Shown piece by piece: positions 1-11,942 of a DNA stretch of 64,000 nucleotides. The position numbers were made by a program, and so were the translations under genes. The stretch spans positions 1,170,517-1,234,516 of the forward strand of contig JAQFVV010012575.1 of assembly GCA_028023455.1 (NCBI GenBank), in the 5' to 3' direction. Each line of letters starts with the position of its first letter. Position 1 is the stretch's first letter. Under the pieces are notes generated by a model. The model saw only the letters and a list, made by a program, of their open reading frames with translations, made no database searches and had not been told where the DNA came from. Source of the DNA: Epiperipatus broadwayi. Its lineage: Eukaryota > Onychophora > Udeonychophora > Euonychophora > Peripatidae.

Positions 1-84
1 AGTTCATTACCTAGACATTTTGGTGTCTTTGGTTCTTTAATAACCATAGCCACCACTATCCTATTAGGCAGGATTGGTTTTAAG

Positions 85-532
85 TCAATAAACATCACAT
101 GATTATCATTTTTTATGTTTGCTTATAACTTATTAAAACAGACAAAACTCATTATACATATTGCCACACACTGCAAGCTAGAGCAATTAATGGATGCCAG
201 AAGGCTTGTGCATAAAATCCCCATCTAGTGCATACTCAGCCAATATACCCAGACTAGTTTCTGGACCAGTTTTGTAGTTAAGTAGAGATAAAAGGTGGCT
301 ACTGGAGGGTTGCATTAGATCCTAAGATCTAGGTGCAGCACTCTCAGATCCAAGGCTCTGCACTGATGAAGTCCACAAGCCAGAAACTAGTCCAGAAACT
401 AGTCTGGGTATATTGAATGAGTAGGCAGTAGATGGGGATTTTATGCACAAGCCTTCTGGCATCCATTGATTGCTCTAGCTTGCAGTGTGTGGCAGTCCAT
501 ATAGTGAGTTTCACCTGTTTTAATAATCTATC
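85..532 (+). repeat. Family A hammerhead foldback repeat, copy A1
   Basis: The left arm (about 150-265) and right arm (about 380-525) are inverted copies that share the words GCACAAGCCTTCTGGCATCC and AACTAGTCTGGG. The left end carries AAACATCACATGAT, the terminal motif seen in other family A copies. The centre holds the family's hammerhead segment. No clear target duplication is visible, and the right side runs into a second foldback. The short open frames here are not credible genes. Confidence 0.75.
348..418 (+). ncRNA. Degenerate hammerhead ribozyme in A1
   Basis: The core CTGATGA is at 363-369 and is followed by the GAAA box and ACTAGTC. The 12-base block CAGAAACTAGTC occurs twice in tandem (381-392 and 393-404), so the GAAA box, stem III and cleavage site are duplicated. 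Stem II is GTC against GCC, with a mismatch. Stem I outer pairing ATCCAA/TTGAAT has one mismatch. It looks like a decaying copy of the better motifs at 3823 and 23831. Confidence 0.5.
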
Positions 533-561
533 TTTTATTTCTTTCCTTATTTGTATGTAAT

Positions 562-818
562 TCAACAGATAGAGAAGGTCCACTATGCTAGAAAGATTAT
601 AAAATTATCACTTCTTTACAGATTTCCAGCTCAGCACTGCTTTCAACCAGGTCAGTCATATTCATAGCACTAAGATAAGTATATAGAAGAGAGAACTATA
701 TACCTATCTTAGTGTTATGAATATGACTGACCTAGTTGAAAGCAGTGCTGAGCTGGAAATCTGTAAAGAAGTGATAATTTTATAATCCTTCTGGCATAGT
801 GGACCTTTTCTAGTTGAT
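562..818. repeat. Foldback repeat, arms about 110 bp
   Basis: Near-perfect inverted repeat. The words AGAAGGTCCACTATGC, CTTCTTTACAGATTTCCAGC and GCAGTGCTGAGCTGG recur in inverse orientation around a short centre near 690. No coding content or hammerhead core was found. It abuts copy A1. Confidence 0.85.
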
Positions 819-1554
819 GAATTGTATTTATATCTTTTTAAATTATTTTTATCACTATATTTTATTTCAAATACACAGTTGGAAACTTATGTTTAGGGTT
901 CCTAATATATATTTTAACAAAACAAATCTTATCAGTTAAAATAGCAATATTTATCCTACATATATTTATAAACGATATTTTAATACTTTTTGTTTCAAAC
1001 AACAATCTTAACTCACTGATATTTGTAAGAGTTTTGTGAATTGCATTCATTTTTGCATGATGTATTAAAATGTTCATTTAAATAATGATCCATGAACTTT
1101 AAACTCTGAATTACTATTTCTAGTACTGTGCTAAGTTATGCATGGGGGGAAAAATATGTAGTCTAAAATAGTCAAGAGCTATTCATTAATTGTGCTAAAC
1201 TCTGAGGAAAGTATGTTCTTTTAAGCAAAGGCTTAACATCCATAACTTTATCAAATGATTTTAGCTTATACATTGTCACTTCAATAGCATACATTTTTTC
1301 TATCATAGTTATTACCTAATATAAGTTTTAATAATTACTTGATGATAGATGATAATGCTTAACAAATCACTATTTAGTGTTATTGTATTCAATTTTCTCA
1401 GACTACTTTCTATCTTATGGCTGTTATCATTGAAAAATGTACCTGAACCTTTAAGATATAATGCACATTTTTTTTAGAAACCTTCATTTATTTCTTTTTT
1501 TATCATCAAGATATTAGCCTAAATTGAAAAACATATTAATCTAAGCCAACTTTT
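819..1554. other. AT-rich DNA, no feature
   Basis: No coding signal, tRNA-like sequence or inverted repeat was found. The short open frame on the minus strand near 862-1077 is of the kind expected by chance at this composition. Confidence 0.5.
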
Positions 1555-2118
1555 ATATATATATAACGAAACTTAAATATCTTCCAAACAATGGTAAACA
1601 ATTTATAATATTATATAAATAAAAACTCATAAAGAAATATTTTCGATTATATTCATAATCATTTTCAATTCAATTTTCAAAATGGAATCATCAATTACCA
1701 ACAGGAAACACATGTTGATTTAAATATCCCACAATTCATTAGTCTTAACATTTGCTGACTGTCTGTATATTATCGTATTTTTATACCTACTAATAAAAAC
1801 TGCCTCTTTAATTTTTCTTTTTTCATTATTAAAGAGGCAGTTTTTATTAGTAGGTATAAAAATACGATAATAAACAGACAGTCAGCAAATGTTAGGATTA
1901 ATGAATTGTGGAATATTTAAATCGACATGTGTTTCCGGTTGGTAATTGATGATTCCATTTTAAAAGTTGAGTTGAAAATGATTATGAATATAATCGAAAA
2001 TATTTCTTTATGAGTTTTTATTTATATAATATTATAAATTGTTTACCATTGTTTGGAAGATATTTAAGTTTTGTTATTGTATTATTAATATTAGCGGACA
2101 TTTATTTTGTTATATATA
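1555..2118. repeat. Long foldback repeat, family D copy 1
   Basis: The two arms (about 1565-1818 and 1826-2072) are nearly perfect inverted copies, for example GAGGCAGTTTTTATTAGTAG and its complement on either side of a short T-rich centre at about 1820. The right end extends about 40 bp further, with AGCGGACATTTAT running into a (TA)n tract. That same terminus occurs inverted at 28955, so this is a dispersed family. It contains no hammerhead core and no open frame. Confidence 0.85.
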
Positions 2119-2293
2119 TATATATTTGAAACTAGTTCAGTATCTATCTATATGTTATGGTATTCTCAGTTTTCTAACAACTATAAGAAACTTTGAACTG
2201 CTGTCTGGATTGGTATAAAGCAAAACCTCCATCTTACACATTGCTGTTTCCAAAGCATATTCTTTATGTTTCACCATAACTATCCTTTAGTAA

Positions 2294-2397
2294 TGATAGA
2301 ATGACAGCCTGTTAAGCTAAATTGCGCAGACGCTGTGAGAATGTTGTTAATAAATGAATACCTTCGCAATTTAGTTTAACAGGCTGTCATTCTATCA
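2294..2397. repeat. Small foldback, family F
   Basis: Inverted ends TGATAGAATGACAGCCTGTT and its complement surround a short centre that contains TAATAAATGAATAC. The same centre word and similar AGC-TTTCAAGCTAA-type arms occur at 14221 and in the 27-28 kb complex, so all three are probably one family. Confidence 0.75.
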
Positions 2398-3474
2398 TAA
2401 TTATAATCGCATGCAAGACGTTATAAAATAAATGCTTATCCTTTAGTAACTAATAGATATCAGATAATAGTGCAGATAATAGTACTTAATAAATCCAGAC
2501 ATGGTGCTATCCTATCCAATATTCTCAGACTACTCTCTAACTTATGGGTTCATTGGTGATAAATATTGGTGGCATAACTATGATGGAAAAAGTAAATATT
2601 CAACATATGAAAATGGAAGAAAACATATTTTTTAAAGAGTGATTTTAATCCTAAACTTATTTGTTACACGAAAATTTGTAAAAAAAAACCCCAAACAAAA
2701 TAAAATACTAACTAAGGTGAGACATATATTATATTTGAAAGATGCTAGAATAAATTATTTTAGGAAGATAACAGCACACCATTTATAAGAATTGAATGTG
2801 GTGATTTGTTAATATATCCAATTGGATAGCTATATAAAGCACATTTAAGAAGATAATTTTATATGCACATACACATGCGTTAAAACAATTAAGTCAATGG
2901 TCCAGGGAATATTGATAAAAGAGATTATAATAGATAAATAGTTGATGTCTTAAATTCTTAAAGACTTAAAAGACCTAGAAATAGATCACATGTGAGATGG
3001 ATGAATGAAATATGGAAGTTTTCTGGTGTAATGTGGAAAAGAGAGGCTAGAGGTTAGAGAACCTGCATTAAACATGGAGAGACCTTTTTCATGCAGTGAA
3101 TCAATAATGGTTAAAAATGATGTCCCAACTCAAAAAGATTGGAGATACCATTTTCAAATTGTGCATACAATTCAATGCAAATTCTCTGAATCAATTACCA
3201 GTCAGTAGGTGTTGCGCATGTCAATTTCTTCTGTAAACTTCACTCATTTTCTTATGTTTACAAAAAGTAAAATTAATTGTTTAAAATATTAAAGACATTG
3301 TTTTTCAAACATTTTTGAATACTATATATGTTTAATTTTTATTTATGTAATATCAGTTTTGCAGAAATATGCATAAATGTGTCAGTAAAAAGCTGTTTTG
3401 TTTTATCTACTTGAATAATATATGACAAAATCTATTTTCGTATTATAGTAGTTTTCATCTGATCATTAGGAGTT
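2398..3474. other. AT-rich DNA, no feature
   Basis: No gene, RNA gene or clear repeat boundary was seen. The sequence is low in G+C throughout. Confidence 0.5.
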
Positions 3475-3487
3475 TTAAGAAATGTTA

Positions 3488-3986
3488 AGCCAATAAACAT
3501 CTCATGATCACTATTTTTTATGTTTGCTCTTAACATCACATGATCACTATTTCTTATGCTTGCTCTTAACTGTTATTAAAACAGGCAAAACTCTCTATAT
3601 GCATTGCCATTCAGAGCAAGTCAGAGTAATCAATGGATGCCAGAAAATGTATAGATACTGAACTGAAATACAGACATATATGACTATATAAGCTGATGAG
3701 CTTGGACTGGAAATATTATAGTGCTTTCAATTTAAGTCTCATAGTTTTGTAGTTAAGTAGAGATAAAAGGTGGCTGCTAGAGGGTTGCATTAGATCCTAA
3801 GATCTAGCTGCAGTGCTCTCAGATCCAAGGCTCCTCACTGATGAAGGCCACAAGCCAGAAACTAGTCTGGGGATATTGGATGAGTAGGTATTAGATGGAG
3901 ATTTTATGCACAAGCCTTCTGGCATCCATTGATTACTCTGGCTTGCATTGAGTGGCAATATGTATAGAGAGTTTTGCCTGTTTTAA
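3488..3986 (+). mobile_element. Family A hammerhead repeat, copy A2
   Basis: Flanked by a perfect 13-bp direct repeat TTAAGAAATGTTA (3475-3487 and 3987-3999), read as a target-site duplication. A left arm with CAGGCAAAACTCTCTATATG and an inverted partner GAGAGTTTTGCCTG near the right end make it a foldback. A hammerhead lies in the middle of the plus strand. The left end contains a local tandem copy of ACATCACATGATCACTATTT. The variable-length duplication fits insertion by target-primed reverse transcription (inference). Confidence 0.8.
3823..3881 (+). ncRNA. Type I hammerhead ribozyme motif (A2)
   Basis: Stem I pairs ATCCAA with TTGGAT and TCCTCA with TGGGGA around a GGC/TA internal loop. 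The core is CTGATGA (3838-3844). Stem II is GGC/GCC with loop CACAA. GAAA follows, then stem III ACTAGT, then C at the cleavage position. The one departure from the hammerhead consensus is an A.A mismatch where a G-C pair normally closes stem II next to the core. Self-cleaving RNA of this class is known from retrozymes and Penelope-like elements; activity here is inference. Confidence 0.75.
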
Positions 3987-3999
3987 TTAAGAAATGTTA

Positions 4000-5430
4000 G
4001 TCCAAATCATTACTTGGTTGATTTATCACCTAGGAATCTTCAATAGTGTAGGCTAATCAGTTTGCCCTGTGTGATGTAATGCAATGTAAGTGTAATGGAG
4101 CCAAAAAATAAGAAATGGAAGTTTAATTTTTTTTAAAAAAAATGTAAAACTCATAGTTTGGCCAATTAATTAACCAGTATGCTCTGTCTGTCAATTTGAT
4201 TCTTGGATGTCACATGATTCTTAAGCAACAAATGATATGATTGTCTTTTTATATATACCTTAGATTGCTGCGACACAAACCCCACCAAATAACATGCTTA
4301 TTGATCTATTTTATTATTAGTCTATGCTAATATATTAATTCTACTAATGTTAAAAAAACTATAAGCATAACAAAATTTGATTTAAATTACTTATTTCAAA
4401 TTTTAGAAAGCCCATGCAATTATGCAAGGTTTTATGTTAATCTATACAATATAGAATACATAAATATTAATCAAACAATCACCATATTCTCTTCATTTAC
4501 ATTTAACATCTGAATTAAAACTAGCAATTTATTTTATCATAGATTAAGTAATTGATGGGCAACATAAATTACTGCCAACCAAATTCCTAAGTATCAGATC
4601 TATATAGTTATACAAATAATAAGATGAGTTCCAAAAATTATATTGTTTGAAACTATAAATCATTATTTTGAATAATAGAAAAGTAAATATTTATCAAGTA
4701 ACATGAATGTTTTATAAAATCATCACAATTGTATGTGCCATCAGATATCAAGTTTATCTTTAAACAGAATTTAGTAATTAAGCTAGACACTAGGTAGCAT
4801 TAAAAATATTAATGGATTTATGTAACACTAACATTAATTAATGAGTATTTAATTTATATAGGATTCAGTTTAGAAATGTATTTTTTTTCTTGTGTATGAA
4901 GTAAAGATAGCTGTTGTATGTATGCATGCATTTCAATGTTCATCATTAATGACAACCTGTAGCCAGAAACTAATCTGATAGAATAAAAAATTGTATTGAT
5001 TAAACTTGCACACATATAAATAGATTTATGAAAATTAAAAAAAGTACTTTAAATTTTTCAAAAATACCAAAATAGATTTAAACAAAACATTTCAATTCAG
5101 CATATTTGGAAAATTTTAACTGCAAAATTGTTAAACATAGCCAATAATAGATTTTGTTATAATTTATAATTGAAAATAAATAGTAAATAAAAAATATCAA
5201 ATGTAATAAAATTAATAATATTGATGATGAAAATATTTATAATGTATAGGAAATATAATTATATGTGATATTTGCAAATGTCGTAAAAAACTCTGATTTT
5301 AATTTTCTCATTATTTTGACTTGCTTATTTAATCATAGAAAGCAAGTTTAACAATCTTGAAAATGATCTGCATGTAAGGAGTTGAATGCAAGAATAACAA
5401 AAACCCCATAAACATTTTTCCTTATTATTG
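4000..5430. other. AT-rich DNA with one decayed family A scrap
   Basis: No gene was seen. At about 4940-4985 the order TAATGACAACC, then AGCCAGAAACTAATC, resembles the right half of the family A hammerhead and is probably a decayed fragment of that family. Confidence 0.4.
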
Positions 5431-5434
5431 ATCC

Positions 5435-5700
5435 ATACTGCAAGATGAAGATTTGTCCAAGTTTAATCCATCTTTAATCTTTAGCCTGTCTTCTCCACAT
5501 CATTCCAGCACTTTCCCTTAGTTCATCTATCCATATCATATATGATCTTTTAATCTTTTACAATTTCTTGAAATCCAGTTTAAAATTTCAATTGTCCATC
5601 TATCATCTCTTCCAGCAATACATCCAACTTAATTTCACTTCATCATTTTAATTTTTTCAGAGATGTCAGAAAAACCTGCTTATCCTCACCCATGTATTTT
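5435..5700 (-). pseudogene. LINE 3'-end scrap (RTE-like C-terminus)
   Basis: Reading the minus strand around 5450-5545 gives a stretch with WIDELRESAGMMWRRQAKD. This matches the tryptophan-rich tail pattern (W-I-D-x-x-R-x-x-A-G-x-x-W-x-R-x-A-x-D) common at the C-terminus of RTE-type and related reverse transcriptases. Stops and frame changes surround it, so only a short decayed remnant is present. Family assignment rests on this motif alone. Confidence 0.45.
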
Positions 5701-6553
5701 ATTTCTGATATCTTTTTGTTTCTCATAACATGCATGATTTTGATAGTTTTTTTTTTCATTTTGATTTTGGAAATGGAAAAAAAAACATATAATCAATTCT
5801 CTAACCTTTTTTTTTACACATTTATTATTTTTTCCACAAAATATTTATAAAATATTAATTATTTCAAAAGAATAATCTGAATTTAGAAGAAAATATTCAC
5901 TTTTAATTAATTAAATAAATCAATATTAACAAAATTTTATTTTACAAACAATATTTCCATTGGTTCAGTTGTTAAGAGTTTTTCCTGGAAAGACTAAAAG
6001 TGGGAGTTTGAGCTGGAAAGGAAATATATATTTTTTCCATTGTTAAAAATTCAAAAATGTGGACATTTTAATAACATAATCAGGATATGTTAATATAAAA
6101 GCATTTAAATAATTGAGAATTTATGTAAGGTTTGAAATTAGTGTATAACTGTCTTTTCCATATATGATTGGTATTTACTAATGCATTATCACTCAAAACA
6201 ATTTAAAATAGTGTTTGTGGATTAATATTTTCAACTTAGAAACATAAAAAACATAAAATAAATGTAGATAGATTATATATAAACTGACTGTTCTGGTGAT
6301 AAGGTTAATTGTTGTTTAAAATTTTAGCATACTTGATGAATCTAGAATACAAACAAAACATACATATGCATCATAAAAATTTAGTTTATTGTAACATCTC
6401 AAAGATGAGTTTGAATAATAATAATGTTTATTGCAACTCAAAAACCAACAGTCATCATCATGTTAAAAGTACCATATGAAACTTGTGTTTGTTTGTGTGT
6501 GCATAGGTATGGTCTTTTAAGATCTATTTTACCCCATCTATATTATTCATAAC
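5701..6553. other. AT-rich DNA, no feature
   Basis: No coding signal or repeat boundary was recognised. Confidence 0.4.
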
Positions 6554-6564
6554 TAATCAAATAG

Positions 6565-6826
6565 CATAAAATCCTATCTAGTGCCTACTCATCCAATATC
6601 CCCAGATTAGTTTCTGGCTTGTGTCCTTAATCAGTGAGGAGCCTTGGATCTGAGAGCACTGCACCTAGCTCTTAGGATCTAGATAAGGATTTTATGCACA
6701 AGACTTCTGACATCCATTGATTACTCTGGTTAGCACAAGGTGGCACTAATATATGGAGAGTTTTTTGCCTGTTTACTAACAGTTATGTGCTGGCATGAGA
6801 TGGTGATCATATGATGTTTAGTGGTT
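6565..6826 (-). mobile_element. Family A hammerhead repeat, copy A3
   Basis: Bounded by a perfect 11-bp direct repeat TAATCAAATAG (6554-6564 and 6827-6837), read as a target-site duplication. The right end has GATCATATGATGTTTA, the family terminal motif. The hammerhead lies in the left half on the minus strand. The copy is shorter than A2 and lacks the full left arm. Confidence 0.8.
6591..6649 (-). ncRNA. Hammerhead motif with damaged core (A3)
   Basis: Stem I ATCCAA/TTGGAT and TCCTCA/TGGGGA are intact. The core reads CTGATTA instead of CTGATGA, so the invariant G of the GA pair is lost. Stem II, GAAA and a changed stem III (ACTAATC) follow. Predicted inactive by this substitution. Confidence 0.6.
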
Positions 6827-6837
6827 TAATCAAATAG

Positions 6838-7650
6838 ACAATATATCATATTTTTTCAATTTTTCCTGATATTGGTATCTTGGTTGATCTGTGACTGTTT
6901 TGATCTCCATTTCAGGTTGACATCTAAAATAATAAATTTACACAAATGTAGATTACATATGAATATACAATTTATTAGTAACAGTATTGAATGTTTATAA
7001 TTATATAATTATAACTAACACATTTTCAATTTATTCTCAGTTGAATAAAGTTGAGGTGTTTAAATATTGCTCCATTTTCAATATAATTACCCTTAACTAT
7101 AACTTCATTATCTCTACTCTATTACTTTGCATTCTAGCTCAAATCTTGCACTCCTAATTGTTTCACAAAGTGTGTGTGTGCACTCAGAATATGATATATC
7201 TTAGCATTTATTCATTCTAAATATTTGGTGCCAAAACTTATTAAAGCTACTCATTAAGTATTTCAAAACATTAAATATTATCAACTTGGAAAATATGGAA
7301 ACAATTTTTATGGCCTTTAATAATTTGTTATAGTTAAGTAGAACACAATACATTAGAATGAAATGTACAAATAAATAGATGACAATTATATACCTCAACT
7401 GTTTCCTTTTATTGTTAAATACATGGATGCTTTCTACTTTTTTATCAAAACATTTATACTTGAATGAATATTTCACCCTAGGCAGAAGATTGATTCAGAA
7501 ATATAACTTAAAAATTATGGATGTATCTTCATTTTTATTTAACTTTGAACATCATTTATTGTGCTTTATTTAATATTACATTCTTTATACTAACAAATCT
7601 TGACACCTACATATAATCCTCTCACCCAAGCTTGGCAAACATTTTTTTTT
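6838..7650. other. AT-rich DNA, no feature
   Basis: Open frames on both strands at about 7200-7570 overlap each other and show no recognisable domain; they are probably chance frames. Confidence 0.4.
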
Positions 7651-7742
7651 CATGTGTCATAGCATCAGCTGGGAAGCGAACCCGCTAACCTGGGACAACT
7701 GCTTGTAAGACAGCCGTGCTGACCTCTCGACCACCAATGCCT
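7651..7742 (-). mobile_element. tRNA-derived SINE, copy S1
   Basis: On the minus strand a tRNA-like unit starts GCATTGGTGGTCGAGAGGTC (A-box-like) and carries the B-box GGGTTCGCTTCC. It ends with CAGCTGATGC, TATGACACATG and an A-run (the T-run at 7642-7650 on the plus strand). The acceptor ends GCAT...ATGC pair. The anticodon-like loop is degenerate. With no added body, the element is essentially a tRNA-like head plus a short tail. The same unit occurs at 52313, 57154 and 57894. Confidence 0.75.
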
Positions 7743-8380
7743 TACAACCATTTTTTTTTAATTATACATTTTTAAAGACATACAAGTATTTATTTATCTT
7801 TTTTACTGAATATGTGTTATTTATTAAGTTTAAAAAGTATTCAAAGAACATTAACATAAATTATGGCTGCCATATCAAAGAATTTAAGTCAGCAGAAGCT
7901 TCAAAAAAGGTAACCTTTTTCACATTTTTTTTAATTATTTTAAATTTAATCCCATATTTAAAAAAAGCAATTGGTATATGTCTTTGTTACTAAAAAATGT
8001 ACTTGCAAAAAAATAAAATAAAATAGCAATGTTGTAATAGCTTACTTATTGTTAAAATAAGATCCAAAAATAAAGATTCCTGCAATGAAGAAAACACTTT
8101 ATCTGTTAAAAATTTTAAAACTGTAAAATCAGAAACAATAAACATCTTAAGAATATATAAGCTATTGCAGGCACAGCTCATGTTTTAAAAATGCAAGTAA
8201 AATAAGATATAAAAAATTCCATATCGCAAACTACTTCTCTTATATCATATTTCCAAAATGCTACTTTGGGTAAACAAATGGAATTGGTATAAGTAAATAA
8301 AAAAAATCTAATATTCAGCAATTATTCTTATTGTGATTTTTACCAATGCTGATTAATACCTTGTACAGGCTTAAACCTGC
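7743..8380. other. AT-rich DNA, no feature
   Basis: No gene or repeat boundary seen. A minus-strand open frame near 7990-8181 has no recognisable motif. Confidence 0.4.
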
Positions 8381-8388
8381 ATTTCAAT

Positions 8389-8562
8389 ATGTAATACATG
8401 CAGGATTCGAACATAGACTTTCACATGACACACTACTCTCAGTGCAAATATGTATACTGATGATTATTTATCTTTTCAACATGTGTGTGATCAGGTGGGT
8501 CAGCAATATAAAATGGTACTGAGAGTAGTGGGTCATGTGAAAGTCTGAGTTCGAATCCTGAA
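8389..8562. repeat. Family B short foldback, copy B3
   Basis: The arms GATTCGAACATAGACTTTCA and TGAAAGTCTGAGTTCGAATC are inverted around a centre with CAACATGTGTGTGATCAGGT. The plus-strand right half contains a B-box-like GAGTTCGAATCC preceded by an A-box-like TGATCAGGTGG, so it may be a decayed tRNA-derived (SINE-like) module. The words ATTATTTATCTTTTCAACAT and GTGTGATCA are shared with copy B2 near 49915, which also carries a hammerhead fossil. Confidence 0.6.
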
Positions 8563-9238
<676 letters not shown>

Positions 9239-10077
9239 TACTTCTTGGTTTGCATAGCATAGCACTTGTAAGGTGATCACTTTCCCTTCTATGTATTCCT
9301 AAACTTCTATTAATTTGTTCAACCTTAGCGACCTTCATTTCCTAGGATTTATCATCCTGATATTTTATGGTCCTTTGGGCTCTTGTAATTTCTAGTGACT
9401 AATGTATCGATTTATTTAGTATATAAGGTATACACTACACTAGGCAAAGCATGGCTCTAGTTTAACCTGGTTCCAAGTCTGTTCAGTTAGCCATGGCTGG
9501 CATGTCTTCTTGTCATGGTCCTTGGCATCATTTAGAAATTTGAAGTATAATAACTCAATATTGTAATCTATTCCTTTTTCAAAAGTTTATTCTATTTCGT
9601 GCCGACCAGATGACAAAGTTAACGTAAGTTGCTAATCTAGTATTGCCAAAGGAGCCTTTTGTAAAAGCTTTCATCATATACACCCAGGCCCAGTCTTTAT
9701 CTGTGGTCCTTTGCAATGTTAAGTAGCATAGTTTATTTCAGGTATCACATTCCTGAAGAATGTGGGAAATTGTTTTATCTATTTTCTTGCACAGTGGATA
9801 CACCAGATCCATTTTATACCTCCACTTGTTGTGGAGAATGCAGCAGTGGGTAGGGCCTTGAGGTGAACTTTAATTATAAAATCTACTAGTTTTGCCTCCA
9901 GCTTCCAGAACTTTGTTATCACAAGCCACTTGATCCCTAGCTGGAATCTAGTCTGTGATGGGACTGCTGCCCTTGATTAGAGCATGAGTGTCCCAATAGG
10001 AAAGCTTCCCATTGAAAAGGGAATTGGACATTGTTACATTTTTAATCACAAGTGTGACCTGTTGCTGTAGCCAAATG

Positions 10078-11383
10078 TTACCCTTTGTTGGGGGGGCAGT
10101 GGTCAGTGGGTTTGACCTCATTTATCAGTCGGGGGCTCTCCAAGTTTGGATTATCCTGAATAAGTTTGGTTAAAATATTGTGGGCTTTCTGGATTAAGAA
10201 GGTGTTGATCAGCCCATTTTGAGATTTAGGCTTTTGAAGGGAGTTGAGGCCAATCACTGCCATCCTCACACCCCAGCAAAGCCTCATAAACTGAGTCTCC
10301 ACCTTTTTTATAAAGGTCTTAGTAGGGGAAAAGCCGGTCAGAAAATAAGTGATTTTGGGTAGCACAGCTGCGTTTAATAGCGTGACCTTCCCCAACAAGG
10401 AAAATGGGACCTTGGTTAAGGATGTCACTGTGTTCTTAACCTTTGTGAAAATATTCTCCTCCAGATCCTTTCTCATGATGCTAGGAGGGGAGGCCAGGCT
10501 AAAGCTGAGAAACTTGGGGGGGGGGTGCTCTGAATCTTCCCTGGATCTGTTTTCCAGTTCTGATTGACCACATGGCCAATTTTGCTTCATTGACTTTTAG
10601 ACCCAATTCAGAAACAAATTGGTCCAAGAGTTCCTTCAGTCTACCAACCTCATTCTGTGATGAAAGAAACATGGTCACATCATCGATGTAGGATATGTGG
10701 CAGACTTTCTCTCAGCAAAGGAATGGCAATTCCCTTAAGGGATGCCTCAATGCATAACAGCAATGGGTTAAGTTACAAGCATGAAAAGGAGTGCACTCAA
10801 TGGTGAGCCCTGTGGTATTGAAACACAGGGCTAAAATCCTGGAGCCACTTGACCACCCAGTGAGAGAAAGACTTCTCTATTCTGAAGAAGATTCTTGATC
10901 ATTTGGAGATATGCCTGGGGCACTTGGAGTTTCTCCAGTACACTGGATAACACATTGATCTGCACACAGTCAAAAGCACTGGCAGTCAAGTTGGACCACA
11001 ACTGGCCGGATCATTTCATTCCTGCATACATGATCCACTATGAGGCAAAACCGACTGATGGCTTCTGCAGTTGAGCTCCCCTTCTTTGCAAACTGGAAGA
11101 CTGACAGTTTATCAATAATGATCTTCTGTATGTCTTTTTTGATGAGGTTTTCAATTGTTTTTACTAGTAGTGGGAACATGGAAATGGGTCACAAATTCCC
11201 CAGCTCACATGGCCCCTGGGGCTTTTTTAGGAGGGGGACCATTGTGACAGGGTAAATCACACTAAGTTTCTGACTGCCATAAGCTAGTATATCCACTATC
11301 TTCTTAACAATCGGGATTGTGAACAAACTCAGGTGCAGCAGCAGGAATATTGGTGATTCCATGCAGCCCAGGATGTGTGCCAT
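10078..11383 (-). pseudogene. LINE reverse transcriptase region (broken)
   Basis: Pieces in at least three frames cover the palm and thumb. Fragments at 11383-11189 and 11179-10970 give the N-terminal fingers/palm with KKGSSTAEAI and a QLD motif A remnant. YIDD (motif C, the usual YxDD catalytic pair) is at 10690-10679 with a stop a few codons upstream. 10590-10078 gives the thumb (GKVTLLNAAVLP). The YIDD box is intact but the frame around it is not. Confidence 0.8.
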
Positions 11384-11942
11384 CAGGAAAGTCTCTAAGC
11401 ATTGCCAGTATTCAGGCCTCAGTTATTTTGTGTGGTGGTATATTTGCTACAGAGAAAGTTCTCCTAATTTTATTAACACCACCAGGATTAAATTTCTTAA
11501 TGTGGTGCTGTCTGATCCTGAGCAGCATGGATGCACCAACATATTTGTTGCCATCTACCTCAATTGATCCGGGTACCCTGCAATTTACCCGGGTACCCTG
11601 GATTTGCTCCAAGAGCCCATTTAAGATAACCCTGGGTCCAGCAATGTTGGTGGTCAATGAATTGCCAAGCTCTTTTAATTGAGAGGTATTCAGCAACTTT
11701 TCTCTGTATAAGCCTGTATTTAATTTTGAGTTCAATTATTTGGGGAATATTATGAGCCTCATAAGGCATATGTTGTAATTTATATGCAATATGGTCCAGT
11801 TCACTAATTAAGCATACTGGACCCCTGGACTTCTGAGTGTAGATATTGATGCTGTCACCAGGGGATTTAGTGAAGAATATCTAGCCTCTTATTGCAGGCA
11901 GGCACAACTTAATTCTATTGAAGGCAATGTATGCCTCAGATA

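Noticed and set aside
3701-3745. CTGATGAGCTTGGACTGGAAAT in A2 as a second hammerhead
   Set aside because: Outer bases pair partly (ACTAT/ATAGT), but stem II does not form a proper helix and the motif is absent from other family A copies.
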